Assembly: GCF_000376565.1 (NCBI RefSeq)
Contig: NZ_BARG01000052.1
Span: 1 to 64,000, forward strand
Source: Streptomyces hokutonensis
GTDB lineage: Bacteria > Actinomycetota > Actinomycetes > Streptomycetales > Streptomycetaceae
DNA: 64,000 bases
Direction of reading: 5' to 3'
Of the stretch, positions 51,090-61,936 are shown in pieces (within the stretch, counting starts at the first letter, position 1; each line of letters starts with the position of its first letter). The translations under genes were made by a program, and so were the position numbers. The notes under the pieces are model-generated. The model had not been told where the DNA came from. It worked only from the letters and a program-made list of their open reading frames with translations, and searched no databases.

Positions 51090-52099
51090 GCGAGGCCTCC
51101 CTGGGAACGGGCCGTGACACGGGCGGGGGAGGGCAGCACACAGGCGTCGAGATGCCCGGCGTCGCCGTGCCGCTGCCGCAGCACCGGCCGCTCGGCACAC
51201 GCGTCGTGGACGAAGGGGCAGCGCGGCGCGAACGCGCAGCCGGACGGTCGGTCCACGCCGGTGAGCGGGCTGCCCGCGATGGTCGGCAGTCGTCGTACGA
51301 CAGGACCGTCGATCGGCGGGACGGATCCCAACAACCCCATCGTGTAAGGGTGTTGGGGGTGGAACAGCACTTCCTCGCGCAGCCCCTGCTCCACGATCCG
51401 GCCCGCGTACATCACCGCCACCCGATCCGCGACCTCGGCCACGACGCCCAGGTCATGGGTGATCAGCAGGACGGAGGTGCCGTGGTCGCGCTGGACGCGT
51501 TTGAGTACGGCCAGCACCTGGGCCTGGATCGTGACGTCGAGGGCCGTGGTGGGCTCGTCGGCGATGAGTACGGCTGGGTCGTTCGCCAGACCCATGGCGA
51601 TCATCACGCGTTGGCGCATGCCCCCGGAGAGCTGGTGCGGGTAGGCGCGTGCCGTGCGGTCCGGGCCCGCGATGCCGACCTCGCCGAGCAACTCCACGGC
51701 CCGGGAGGTTGCTTGACCCCGCGTCACCTCACGGTGGGCGCGGATCATCTCGGAGACCTGAGCGCCCGCGCGGTGCAGCGGGTTGAGCGCGGCCAGTGCG
51801 TCCTGGAAGACGACGGCGATGTCCTTGCCGCGCACCCCGCGCAACTCCCGCTCCGACGCGGCGACGAGGTCTCGGCCCTTGAAGACCGCCTCGCCGGTGA
51901 TGTGGGTGCGCGGACCGCGGTTCAGGCCGACCAGGCTCATCGACAAAGCTGACTTCCCCGACCCTGACTCGCCCACCAGCGCCAGGACTTCGCCCTGGCG
52001 GAGAGTCAGGTCGACGCCGTCCACGGCGGGCAGCCGACCCGCCGGCACGTCGAACTGGACGCGCAGGTCCCGGACTTCGAGCACGGGCGCGGACGTCAT
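51086..52099 (-). CDS. peptide-type ABC transporter ATP-binding protein (DppD/OppD-like)
   Basis: A 337-residue ATPase coupled on both sides by ATGA overlaps. Walker A ALVGESGSGKSALSMSLVGL, signature HQLSGGMRQRVMIAMGLAND, Walker B VLIADEPTTALDVTIQAQ, H-loop LITHDLGVVAEVADR, and the OppD C-terminal domain (GCAFAPRCPFVHDACAERP). Walker A has Ala after GKS instead of Thr, still compatible with Mg-ATP. Partner of the DppF-like gene. Confidence 0.95.
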   Translation of the reverse strand: MTSAPVLEVRDLRVQFDVPAGRLPAVDGVDLTLRQGEVLALVGESGSGKSALSMSLVGLNRGPRTHITGEAVFKGRDLVAASERELRGVRGKDIAVVFQDALAALNPLHRAGAQVSEMIRAHREVTRGQATSRAVELLGEVGIAGPDRTARAYPHQLSGGMRQRVMIAMGLANDPAVLIADEPTTALDVTIQAQVLAVLKRVQRDHGTSVLLITHDLGVVAEVADRVAVMYAGRIVEQGLREEVLFHPQHPYTMGLLGSVPPIDGPVVRRLPTIAGSPLTGVDRPSGCAFAPRCPFVHDACAERPVLRQRHGDAGHLDACVLPSPARVTARSQGGLA

Positions 52100-52785
52100 G
52101 AACCCTCGCCCACGGCCACGGCCGCCGTGTGGATCAGGTCGGCGACGCGCTCCGGCCACACCAGGGTCGTGTAGTGGCTGCCCGGTACGTGCTCGACGGT
52201 CGCCTTCATCCGGGCCGCCATGTCGTTCTGGATCTCGGGACGCAGGGTGCGGTCGTCGTCGGCGACCAGGTACCAACTGGGCAGGGTCCGCCAGGCCGGT
52301 GTGCCGGTCGGCTGGGTGAAGATGAGGTTCTCGGCCTTGCGGCCCTCCGCCTCCACCACGGCCCGCTGCTCGGGGGAGAGGTCGGAACCGATCTCCGCCC
52401 AGAACTCCTCGCTCGTCTCGGACTTCCACTCGCCGTTGGGGCCGCGTCGCATGTACTTGGAGATCTCGGCCTCCTCGTACCGTTCGACGATCTCGTTGAC
52501 CGTCTCGCCCTCGTCCGGCCCGAACGCGGCTATGTAGACAAGCCCTTTGACCCTCGGATCGCGCCCGACATTGCTGATGACCGCGCCGCCGTAGGAGTGC
52601 CCGGCGAGCAGCACCGGGCCGCTCGTCTCCGCCAGGACGGCCGCCGTGTTGGCGATGTCGTCCTCCAGGGAGGTCATGGGGTTGGTGACGACGAACAGCC
52701 GGTGGCCGCGGGCGGCCAGCAGGGGCTGGACGGCCGACCAGGTCGTCGGCCGTCCGCCGGCGCCGTGGACGAGCACGATGTCCAT
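52096..52785 (-). CDS. alpha/beta hydrolase inside the ABC operon
   Basis: A 229-residue hydrolase (ATG 52785 with AAGG at about 9 nt; ATG 52794 is an alternative overlapping the permease stop). It has the oxyanion motif IVLVHGAGGRPTTWSAVQP, the nucleophile elbow LAGHSYGGAVISNVG and the catalytic His in HVPGSHYTTLVWPE. It resembles the small salicylate-esterase/hydroxynitrile-lyase-like esterases of actinomycetes. Placed between permease and ATPase genes, it may hydrolyse an ester or amide of the imported compound. Cytoplasmic. Confidence 0.87.
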   Translation of the reverse strand: MDIVLVHGAGGRPTTWSAVQPLLAARGHRLFVVTNPMTSLEDDIANTAAVLAETSGPVLLAGHSYGGAVISNVGRDPRVKGLVYIAAFGPDEGETVNEIVERYEEAEISKYMRRGPNGEWKSETSEEFWAEIGSDLSPEQRAVVEAEGRKAENLIFTQPTGTPAWRTLPSWYLVADDDRTLRPEIQNDMAARMKATVEHVPGSHYTTLVWPERVADLIHTAAVAVGEGS

Positions 52786-52790
52786 GCGGG

Positions 52791-53861
52791 TCATCCTTTC
52801 CGTAGCCGCGGATCGAGGACCGTGTAGAGCACGTCCACCGCGTGGTTGACCAGGGTGAAGAGGAGCGCGATGGCGAGGGCGGCGCCCTGCACGACGGGGT
52901 AGTCGCGTTGCAGGACGCCCTGCACGAGCAGGCGGCCGACACCGGCGTACGAGAAGACCGTCTCGGTGATCACCGAACCGCCCAGCAGGGAACCGAATTG
53001 GAGCCCGAGGACGGTCACGATGGGGAGCCAGGAGTTGCGCAGCACGTGGTGGCGGATCACGACGCCCTCGCTCAGGCCCTTCATCCGCGCGGTCCTGACG
53101 AAGTCGTCGTCGAGGACCTCCAGCACCGAGGCGCGCACGATGCGGGTGATGAACCCGGCCATCGACAGCGCCAACGTGACGGCGGGCAGGATCAGATGCT
53201 GGATCCAGGGCCACACCAGCTCGGGGCGGTTCTGCAGAATCGCGTCCAGGGGAACGAAGTTGGTGGTCGGGTTGTAGTCCAGCGAGCTGGGCAGCCGGCC
53301 GAGGACCGGGAGCCAGCGCAGCCACACACCGAACACGACGATGCCGAGGACACCGAGCGCGAACCACGGCAGCGAGAAGCTGACCGTGGCGACGGCCCGC
53401 GTCGAGTGGTCGAGCCAACTCCCTTTGCGCAGCGCGGCGATGACCCCGGTGACGACACCGAGCAGCACCGCGATCGTCATCGCCGCGAGCGTCAGCTCGA
53501 TGGTGGCGGGGAGTGCGTCGCCGAGCAGACCCAGGACGCTGTTGGAGCCGTAGAACGAGGTGCCGAGCCGTAGGTGCACCAAGTCGTTGAGGAAGCTGCC
53601 GTATTGGACGATCAGCGGTCGGTCGAGGCCGAGTGCCTTGTTGACGCGTGCCTCGTTCGCCGCCAGGTCGGACGCGGACAGGGTGTTGCCGCCGGCCGCG
53701 AGCGAGGTCGCCGGGGAGCCGGGCAGCAGCCGCATCGCCAGGAACACCAGGCTGGCCAGTGCGAACAGGACGACGGGGATGACCGCGAGTCGCCGTAGGA
53801 CCAACAGAGTTGGTCCCGCCGCCCATTTGGGCCTGCGGAGGGGGAGCAGTGCGGTGGTCAC
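52791..53861 (-). CDS. peptide-type ABC permease (DppB-like)
   Basis: A 356-residue membrane protein, GTG start overlapping the DppC stop (GTGA). It shows the DppB N-terminal helix (LAVIPVVLFALASLVFLAMR), the large loop with LGLDRPLIVQYGSFLNDLVH LRLG-type region, and the permease signature (DDDFVRTARMKGLSEGVVIR, GGSVITETVFSYAGVGRLLV). Transports di/oligopeptides or similar solutes together with the DppC-like subunit. Confidence 0.94.
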   Translation of the reverse strand: MTTALLPLRRPKWAAGPTLLVLRRLAVIPVVLFALASLVFLAMRLLPGSPATSLAAGGNTLSASDLAANEARVNKALGLDRPLIVQYGSFLNDLVHLRLGTSFYGSNSVLGLLGDALPATIELTLAAMTIAVLLGVVTGVIAALRKGSWLDHSTRAVATVSFSLPWFALGVLGIVVFGVWLRWLPVLGRLPSSLDYNPTTNFVPLDAILQNRPELVWPWIQHLILPAVTLALSMAGFITRIVRASVLEVLDDDFVRTARMKGLSEGVVIRHHVLRNSWLPIVTVLGLQFGSLLGGSVITETVFSYAGVGRLLVQGVLQRDYPVVQGAALAIALLFTLVNHAVDVLYTVLDPRLRKG

Positions 53862-54769
53862 GCGGGCCCCTTCACGTCGAGCGCGTCGCGCAGGTCGTCG
53901 CCCACGAAGTTGCAGGCGACGACGAACAGCAGCGTGAACGTCGCGGGCAGGACGACCAGTCGGGGTGCCGTGTAGAGGAACTCCTGGCCCGCCTGGACCA
54001 TGTAGCCCCAGTCGGGCTGCGGGGGTTGGATGCCGAGGCCGAGATAGGACAGGCCGGCGGCGAAGCCCGCCGCGATCGACAGCGTCATCACGACCTGGGC
54101 GAGCATCGGTCCGGCGATGTTCGGGAGAAGTTCGCGGGCGAGGATGCGCGAGGTCCGGGTACCGCCCAACTTGGCGGCGACGACGTAGTCATGGGCCGCC
54201 TCGCGCGCGGTCAGCGCACGGGCCAGCCGGGCCAGACCGGGCGCGAGGGACACCCCGATGCCGAAGACCAGACTGACCGTCCCCGGCCCCGCGGCCGCCA
54301 CGAGGAGGATGACGAGCAGGATGGAGGGGAAGGCGAGGGCGAGATCGACGATCCGCATCAGGACCTGCTCGACGACACCGCCCGCATACCCGGCGATCAG
54401 TCCGATGCCGGTTCCCACGACGGCCGCGAGCGCCGTCGCCGAGAACGCCACCAGCAGCAACGGCCGTGCGCCGTGCACCAGTCGGGCCAGTTCGTCACGC
54501 CCCAGGTCGTCCGTGCCGAACAGATGGCCGGACGAGCCCATCGGCAACAGCGCCGAGGACGTCTGACGCAGCGGGTCCGCCTGGACCAGCAGCGGCCCTA
54601 CGACGGCCACCAGCACCAGGACGATCAGTACCAGCCACGACAGCACGGCCGGCCAGGACCGCGCCAGCCGGCGCCGACGCCATACGGCGAGGACGCTCCG
54701 CCCGGTGAAGGGCGACGAAGGGGGCCGTACGGTCGCCACGGGTGGTGGAGCCGTCGTGGTGTCAGACAC
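53858..54769 (-). CDS. peptide-type ABC permease (DppC-like)
   Basis: A 303-residue membrane protein from GTG 54769, overlapping the binding-protein gene by 8 nt. N-terminal cytoplasmic tail and helix (SWLVLIVLVLVAVVGPLLVQ), HLFGTDDLGRDELARLVHGA, and EAAHDYVVAAKLGGTRTSRI with LSYLGLGIQPPQPDWGYMV. The EAA-type loop and order are typical for DppC. Pairs with the DppB-like subunit. Confidence 0.94.
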   Translation of the reverse strand: MSDTTTAPPPVATVRPPSSPFTGRSVLAVWRRRRLARSWPAVLSWLVLIVLVLVAVVGPLLVQADPLRQTSSALLPMGSSGHLFGTDDLGRDELARLVHGARPLLLVAFSATALAAVVGTGIGLIAGYAGGVVEQVLMRIVDLALAFPSILLVILLVAAAGPGTVSLVFGIGVSLAPGLARLARALTAREAAHDYVVAAKLGGTRTSRILARELLPNIAGPMLAQVVMTLSIAAGFAAGLSYLGLGIQPPQPDWGYMVQAGQEFLYTAPRLVVLPATFTLLFVVACNFVGDDLRDALDVKGPA

Positions 54770-56417
54770 TGGCCTTCTCCATGTAACAGCGGTGGTTGGC
54801 CAGCGCCGCCGTGTTCATGTGCTTCACGTGCGAGCCGCTGACCACCAGATTGGCGAAGCAGGCCAGCATCGACAGGACCATGTAGTCCTCGGCCCAACGG
54901 CGTTGGATCTTCGTGTAGGCGGCCGTGCGTTGTGCGCCGAGAGGCAGGTTCTTGGCCGTGTCCAGCTCCGCCTGGAGCGAGGCGGCGTCCTTGAGCGTGT
55001 CCATGCCGGTGATCGTCGCGCCGTAGAGGCCGGTGGGGCTGGCCATGGCGCCGACCATGTCGTTGGCGTCCGGGACGTAGGTGTTGCGCTCCCAGATCAT
55101 CAAGTCGTGGTAGTCGTCCTTGCCGTCGAGGAGCCGGGTGAAGTAGGTCGCCGGGTCGACGGAGGTGGTGACCACCTTGAAGCCGACGTCGGTGAGGTTC
55201 TGGGCGACGATCTGCGCGGCCTTCGGGTGCCAGGAGTCGCTGGCCGCCATGAGCCGGATCCGCCGGCCACCGGCACCGGCCTCGGCGACGAGCTGCTTCG
55301 CCTTCGCCGTGTCCTGGGTGCTGAGGTCGGCGAGGCTGGTGTCGTAGCCGCTCTGCGCGGGCGGGATGGCGTACCCGGCGGGCAGCGCGCCGACGCCGTA
55401 GAAGGCCTGGTCGAGGATGGCCTTGCGGTCTATCGCGAGGTTGATGGCCTGCCGGACCTTGAGCTCGGGGACCCGGCGGGCGTCGATCATCAGGATCGCG
55501 TTGGCGTTGTACGGCGTCTTGTAGACCGTCACCGAGTCGTCCTTGCGCAGCTGCGCGGCGGCCGAGTACGGGGTGAACTGGGTGGCCGAGATGTCGCCGC
55601 TGAGCAGCGAACTGACGATCGTCGACGGGTCCTGGACCTGGCGCAGCACCAGCCGGTCGACGGGCGGTCTGCCGAGGCGGAACTCGTCGAAGGCCGTGAG
55701 GGTGATCGACTGGCCGGAGGTGGCGGCGGAGAAGGCGAACGGGCCGGTGCCGACGAGGTGCTTGCCGATGTCCGCGCCGTACTTCTTCAGCGCGGCCTTG
55801 GAGATGATGCGGCCACCGATGTCTGACAGCTGGCCGAGGGTCGTGCGGTCCGGCTTCTTCAGGACCATCTTCACGGTGAGGTCGTCCGGAGCGGTCAGCG
55901 AGGCGACGTTCGCGCCCAGGTCGGACAGCGGGCGGGTGGCGCCCTTGGGCAGCGTCGGGTCCTTCTCGTTGAACTGCCGCCCCAGGCTGGCCAGTACGTC
56001 CGCCGAGGTCAGCGTCGTACCGTCGTGGAACTTGACGCCCTCGCGCAGCGCGAAGGTGTAGGTGAGCTGGTCGTCGGAGATCGTCCAGCTCTTGGCCAGG
56101 TCGGGCGTGGGCTCGTTGGTCTCGAAGGAGATGAAGGTGAGGCCCCGGCAGATGCAGTCGACGGCCATCCAGTCGCCCAACGAGGTGTAGAACGACGGGT
56201 CGTTGACCGCGCTCGTCGCGTCGATGGCGAGGGTCAGCGTGCCGCCCTTGCTGCTCCCCTTCGCGTCGTCGGCCGCCGCGCCGCAGGCACTGAGCAGGGC
56301 GGGGAGCCCGAAGCCGACGCCCACTCCGAGGAGTCCCGCGCCCCGGAGCATGGTGCGGCGCGACGCCGTCGACGGGGTGGAGCCGGGTGAGGACGATCCA
56401 GCTGACTGGTCCGGCAT
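54762..56417 (-). CDS. ABC substrate-binding lipoprotein (DppA/OppA family)
   Basis: A 551-residue extracytoplasmic binding protein, first gene of operon B; ATG 56417 with GGAGG. N-terminus: twin-arginine-like SRRTMLRGAGLLGVGVGFGL and lipobox LLSAC (Cys near residue 45). The SBP_bac_5 domain follows (GLTFISFETNEPTPDLAKSW, SDDQLTYTFALREGVKFHDG, and LNLAIDRKAILDQAFYGVG-like region). Family members bind peptides, opines, glutathione or other amino-containing solutes, so it could bring in the substrate of the locus. Operator and promoter lie directly upstream. Confidence 0.94.
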   Translation of the reverse strand: MPDQSAGSSSPGSTPSTASRRTMLRGAGLLGVGVGFGLPALLSACGAAADDAKGSSKGGTLTLAIDATSAVNDPSFYTSLGDWMAVDCICRGLTFISFETNEPTPDLAKSWTISDDQLTYTFALREGVKFHDGTTLTSADVLASLGRQFNEKDPTLPKGATRPLSDLGANVASLTAPDDLTVKMVLKKPDRTTLGQLSDIGGRIISKAALKKYGADIGKHLVGTGPFAFSAATSGQSITLTAFDEFRLGRPPVDRLVLRQVQDPSTIVSSLLSGDISATQFTPYSAAAQLRKDDSVTVYKTPYNANAILMIDARRVPELKVRQAINLAIDRKAILDQAFYGVGALPAGYAIPPAQSGYDTSLADLSTQDTAKAKQLVAEAGAGGRRIRLMAASDSWHPKAAQIVAQNLTDVGFKVVTTSVDPATYFTRLLDGKDDYHDLMIWERNTYVPDANDMVGAMASPTGLYGATITGMDTLKDAASLQAELDTAKNLPLGAQRTAAYTKIQRRWAEDYMVLSMLACFANLVVSGSHVKHMNTAALANHRCYMEKASV

Positions 56418-56437
56418 GTGGGCCTCCTTGGGCACCG

Positions 56438-56480
56438 ATCCTCGGATAATGGATCTCAAAGTGTCAAGATTGGATCCAAT
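56438..56480 (-). promoter_or_regulatory. operon B promoter with GntR operators
   Basis: On the minus strand TTGACA (56467-56462), an 18-nt spacer and GAGGAT (56443-56438) form a promoter 21 nt before the dppA-like start. A perfect 12-bp palindrome ATTGGATCCAAT (56469-56480) borders the -35, and a degenerate half copy ATGGATCTC (56449-56457) lies in the spacer. Confidence 0.7.
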
Positions 56481-56569
56481 AACATGTTCACGGGCCACAA
56501 GGTCCCTCTCGTGTCCCGGGTGTTAAAGGCGTGTGAACCGGGCTGTGGGCGCGATCCGGCCAGTGCCGG

Positions 56570-57373
56570 CTACGCGCCCGACATGACCCGGCGGCGGATC
56601 AACTCGGGCCAGACCACGGGGTCATGACCGGGGATGAGTTCGTAGCCGCGTTCGGCGGCGATCCGCTTGAGCCGGCGGATCGGCTCCACCGTGCTCTCCG
56701 GGTCGACACCGATCGAGGCGCCGATGGGACGCTCGTGCTCGATGTTCTCGGTGAGGTCGGCCGCGTCGAAGGCGAACACGAAACCGCCGCCGTCCGCGAG
56801 GTCGACGACGAAGCTCTGGTGTCCGGGGGTGTGCCCGGCGGTCAGTACGGCGGTCACGCCGGGGGCGATCTCCACGTCCCCGTCGGCCTGTCGCCAGTCG
56901 ATGCGCGGGTCGTCGAAGTCGACGCGGAAGATGGAGTGGCGCTCGACCTCCGGCTCTCCGGAGAGGCCGTAGGAGAGTTCCTCGCGCTGGACGTGCACCG
57001 GCACCCGGCCCGCGAAGTGCTTGAGCCCGCCCGCGTGATCGGCGTGCAGATGGCTGACGGCCACCGCGTGGATCGCGTCCATCGGGATGCCGGCCGCGTC
57101 GAGGGCCTCCTCCAGGGGCTCGCCCGGACCCGGGAGGATCGGCCGGTAGTTGGGGGAGCCGTAGAAGCGGCCGCGCAGGGCCGGGTCCCGGATCAGCGCC
57201 GTGTTGAAGCCCGTGTCGAGCAACAGCCAGCCGCCGTCGCACTCCAGGAGGACCGCCGGTACGGGTTCACGCAGCCGTTCCTCGTACGGGGCACCGTGCA
57301 CGGAGACGGACTTGGGGAGTTCCTCCCAGCCCAGCAGCAGGGGCACGATCCTTCGTACGCCGTGGCGTGTCAT
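56570..57373 (-). CDS. metallo-beta-lactamase-fold hydrolase (N-acyl-homoserine-lactonase family)
   Basis: A 267-residue MBL-fold protein. The zinc motif is AVSHLHADHAGGL, followed by a later His in LTAGHTPGHQSFVVDL, FAFDAADLT (bridging Asp) and a C-terminal ELIPGHDPVVWPEL. LLLDTGFNTALIRD is the early strand. Layout and length fit the AiiA/AttM-like lactonase branch; AHL activity is only one possibility, and opening of a lactone in the catabolic path is equally likely. It has its own transcript between operon B and the CGNR gene, with a GGATCC-type inverted repeat about 94 nt upstream. Confidence 0.85.
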   Translation of the reverse strand: MTRHGVRRIVPLLLGWEELPKSVSVHGAPYEERLREPVPAVLLECDGGWLLLDTGFNTALIRDPALRGRFYGSPNYRPILPGPGEPLEEALDAAGIPMDAIHAVAVSHLHADHAGGLKHFAGRVPVHVQREELSYGLSGEPEVERHSIFRVDFDDPRIDWRQADGDVEIAPGVTAVLTAGHTPGHQSFVVDLADGGGFVFAFDAADLTENIEHERPIGASIGVDPESTVEPIRRLKRIAAERGYELIPGHDPVVWPELIRRRVMSGA

Positions 57374-57466
57374 GGGGTGTGCGGGTGGGATGGGAGGCGC
57401 ATGCGTGATCCGTTCCGGGGGTGCGAGGGGCTATGTTCGGGGGATCGGGATCAGGTCTTGGAGACG

Positions 57467-57495
57467 GGGATCCACACTTTAAGTATGTGGATCCC
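57467..57495. promoter_or_regulatory. GntR operator candidate upstream of the lactonase-like gene
   Basis: GGGATCCACA (57467-57476) and TGTGGATCCC (57486-57495) are perfect 10-bp inverted arms around a 9-nt spacer. The GGATCC core is shared with the sites at 42906-42913 and 56469-56480. Confidence 0.6.
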
Positions 57496-57540
57496 AAAGG
57501 CGGTTGCGGAGAGGTGAACAAGTTCTCTCCGGCGCGCTGA

Positions 57541-58089
57541 TCAGGCAGTCCTGCCGCGCAGTGTCTCCTTCTTGGCACGGTTTCCGCAGGTGCCCATGGA
57601 GCACCAACGGCGGTTCCCCGGGCGTGAGATGTCGAGGAACAGGGCGCCGCAGGTCGGGCCCGCGCAGTCGCGGACGCGGGTGAGCGACGGGGAGGTCACG
57701 AGGTCCAGGGCGTCACGGGCGACGAGAGCGAGAGTGGCCCGGACGGGGTCCTCGGCCCGCCAGTCGAGCCGCCCCGCGCTGGTCAGGCGCGGTACCGGGA
57801 CGGGATGTACGGCGGCCTGGTTGACGAGGGCGATCGAGCGCGCGTCGGGCAGCCGGCCGGCCCGGGCCGCGGTGATCAGGACGTAGACCGCCTCGCGCAG
57901 CTCGCGTGCCCGGGCCGCGTCGGCGCCCCCTCCTGCCGCGCAGGGGCCGCACTGCCGCACCCATGCCGACAGGGCCCCGGCGTCGGGGAGTTCCTCCACC
58001 ACGTCGGGCGAACCACGGTGGCGCAGGGTGCGGATGAAGTCCAGGCAGAGGCGCCCGGCGCCCTGGCGGAAGCGCGGAGTCGATGACAC
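57541..58089 (-). CDS. CGNR zinc-finger protein (ABATE domain)
   Basis: A 182-residue protein with an N-terminal ABATE domain (RLCLDFIRTLRHRGSPDVVE, residues about 12-130) and the C-terminal CGNR finger: RDCAGPTCGALFLDISRPGN and RRWCSMGTCGNRAKKETLR. CGNR proteins are believed to be stress-linked DNA-binding regulators. It is divergent from an MFS exporter, with inverted AACCGGTT sites between, so it likely regulates that pair. Confidence 0.9.
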   Translation of the reverse strand: MSSTPRFRQGAGRLCLDFIRTLRHRGSPDVVEELPDAGALSAWVRQCGPCAAGGGADAARARELREAVYVLITAARAGRLPDARSIALVNQAAVHPVPVPRLTSAGRLDWRAEDPVRATLALVARDALDLVTSPSLTRVRDCAGPTCGALFLDISRPGNRRWCSMGTCGNRAKKETLRGRTA

Positions 58090-58109
58090 GCGCCCACCCT
58101 ACCTCCATG

Positions 58110-58178
58110 GAACCGGTTTAAGTGGTGCCAGGAGAGTGGCTCTCCTGCTACCGTCACCCGAACCAGTCAAACCGGTTC
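58110..58178. promoter_or_regulatory. paired AACCGGTT operators between CGNR and MFS genes
   Basis: GAACCGGTTT (58110-58119) and AAACCGGTTC (58169-58178) are exact inverted copies 49 bp apart, each containing the palindrome AACCGGTT; a half-like GAACCAGT lies at 58160-58167. Between them GGAGAG-TGG-CTCTCC (58131-58145) forms a small hairpin. Confidence 0.6.
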
Positions 58179-58195
58179 TCGCGTGAGGTGTGTCC

Positions 58196-59422
58196 GTGCC
58201 CCGCTGGGTGATCCTCGTCCTGTCCCTCGCCTGCGGCGTGGGTGTCTCGACCATCTACTTCCCACAGGCGATCAGCTCGCTCGTCGCCGCCGACCTGGGC
58301 GTCTCCGCAGCCTCGGCCGCCCTCGTCGTCACGGCGGCCCAATTCGGGTACGCGGCCGGGATCTTCCTCCTGGTCCCCCTCGGTGACCGGCTCCCGCACC
58401 GCCCCCTGATCGTCACCCTGCTCGTGCTCACCGCCGCCGGACTGCTCGCGGCGAGCGCCGCGCCCTCGCTCCCGCTGCTCGTCGCCGCGAGCGCGATCAC
58501 CGGTGTGACGACGGTCGTGCCCCAGATCATCATCCCGATGGCCGCCGGACTCGTACCCGCCGAACGCCGCGGAGCCGTCACCGGCACCCTCCTCAGCGGC
58601 CTGATCGGCGGCATCCTCCTGGCCCGCACCTTCAGCGGCACCCTCGGCGAACGGTTCGGCTGGCGGGCGCCGTACCTCGTGGCGGCGGTCGTCGTCCTGG
58701 TGCTGGCCGCGGTCCTCTCCCGGGCCGTCCCGCCCACGACGCCCTCCACCCGGCACGGCTACCCGGCCCTGATAGCCGCCCCGCTGCGGCTGCTGCGCAC
58801 CGAACCGGACCTCCGCCGCTCCTGCCTCTACCAGGCCATGGTCTTCGGGGGCTTCAGCGCCGCCTGGACCACGCTCACCCTGCTCGTCACCGGACCGACG
58901 TACGGCATGGGCGCCCAGGCCGTGGGCATCCTCGGACTGGTCGGCGCGGCCAGCATGTTCAGCACCCCGCTCGCCGGACGACTGGCCGACCGCCGGGGCC
59001 CCGACAGGGTCAGCCTCCTCGCCATGCTCGGCACGATCGCCTCGGCGGCGCTCCTCGTCCCGGCCGCCGGGGGCGGCACGGCCGGCCTGCTGACCCTGGC
59101 CGCGGGCATGCTGCTGCTCGACGTCGCCGTCCAGTCCGGCCAGGTCGCCAACCAGGCCCGCATCTTCGCGCTACGGCCCGAGGCCCGGGCCCGTATCAAC
59201 ACCGCGTACATGACCTGCGCGTTCCTCGGCGGCAGCGCGGGCTCGTGGCTGGGGGTGCGCACGTACGACCGGTTCGGCTGGCGGGGTGTGACGGGGCTGG
59301 TCGCCGCCCTGGCCGTGGTCGCGCTGGGCCGGCATCTGCACCACGTGCGCCGGGCGCGGCACGGTGAGCGGCGACCGGACCGGTCAGGATTCGAGAAGCG
59401 CGAGGCCACGCCTTCCCCCTAG
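58196..59422 (+). CDS. MFS transporter (drug-exporter type)
   Basis: A 408-residue 12-helix MFS protein. GTG 58196 is preferred: GAGG at 58185-58188 is seven nt upstream, whereas GTG 58190 is too close. It begins VPRWVILVLSLACGVGVSTI and has the motif-A loop LVPLGDRLPHRPLIVTLLVL and MFGGFSAAWTTLTLLV-like helix 7. The YgaY/AraJ-type arrangement suggests efflux of small molecules. Expression is probably governed by the divergent CGNR protein. The C-terminal tail is basic. Confidence 0.9.
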   Translation: MPRWVILVLSLACGVGVSTIYFPQAISSLVAADLGVSAASAALVVTAAQFGYAAGIFLLVPLGDRLPHRPLIVTLLVLTAAGLLAASAAPSLPLLVAASAITGVTTVVPQIIIPMAAGLVPAERRGAVTGTLLSGLIGGILLARTFSGTLGERFGWRAPYLVAAVVVLVLAAVLSRAVPPTTPSTRHGYPALIAAPLRLLRTEPDLRRSCLYQAMVFGGFSAAWTTLTLLVTGPTYGMGAQAVGILGLVGAASMFSTPLAGRLADRRGPDRVSLLAMLGTIASAALLVPAAGGGTAGLLTLAAGMLLLDVAVQSGQVANQARIFALRPEARARINTAYMTCAFLGGSAGSWLGVRTYDRFGWRGVTGLVAALAVVALGRHLHHVRRARHGERRPDRSGFEKREATPSP

Positions 59423-59544
59423 CGTGACTGCCAGGTGCGGCACCGACCGGAAGCGGACGTACCGCTCGAAGCCTGGTTGGATCGAGCCGGGCGATGACCG
59501 TCGAGCGACTCTCGGCGGCCCGGCGCAAACGGAGGGAACGCACG

Positions 59545-61935
<2,391 letters not shown>

Positions 61936-61936
61936 C

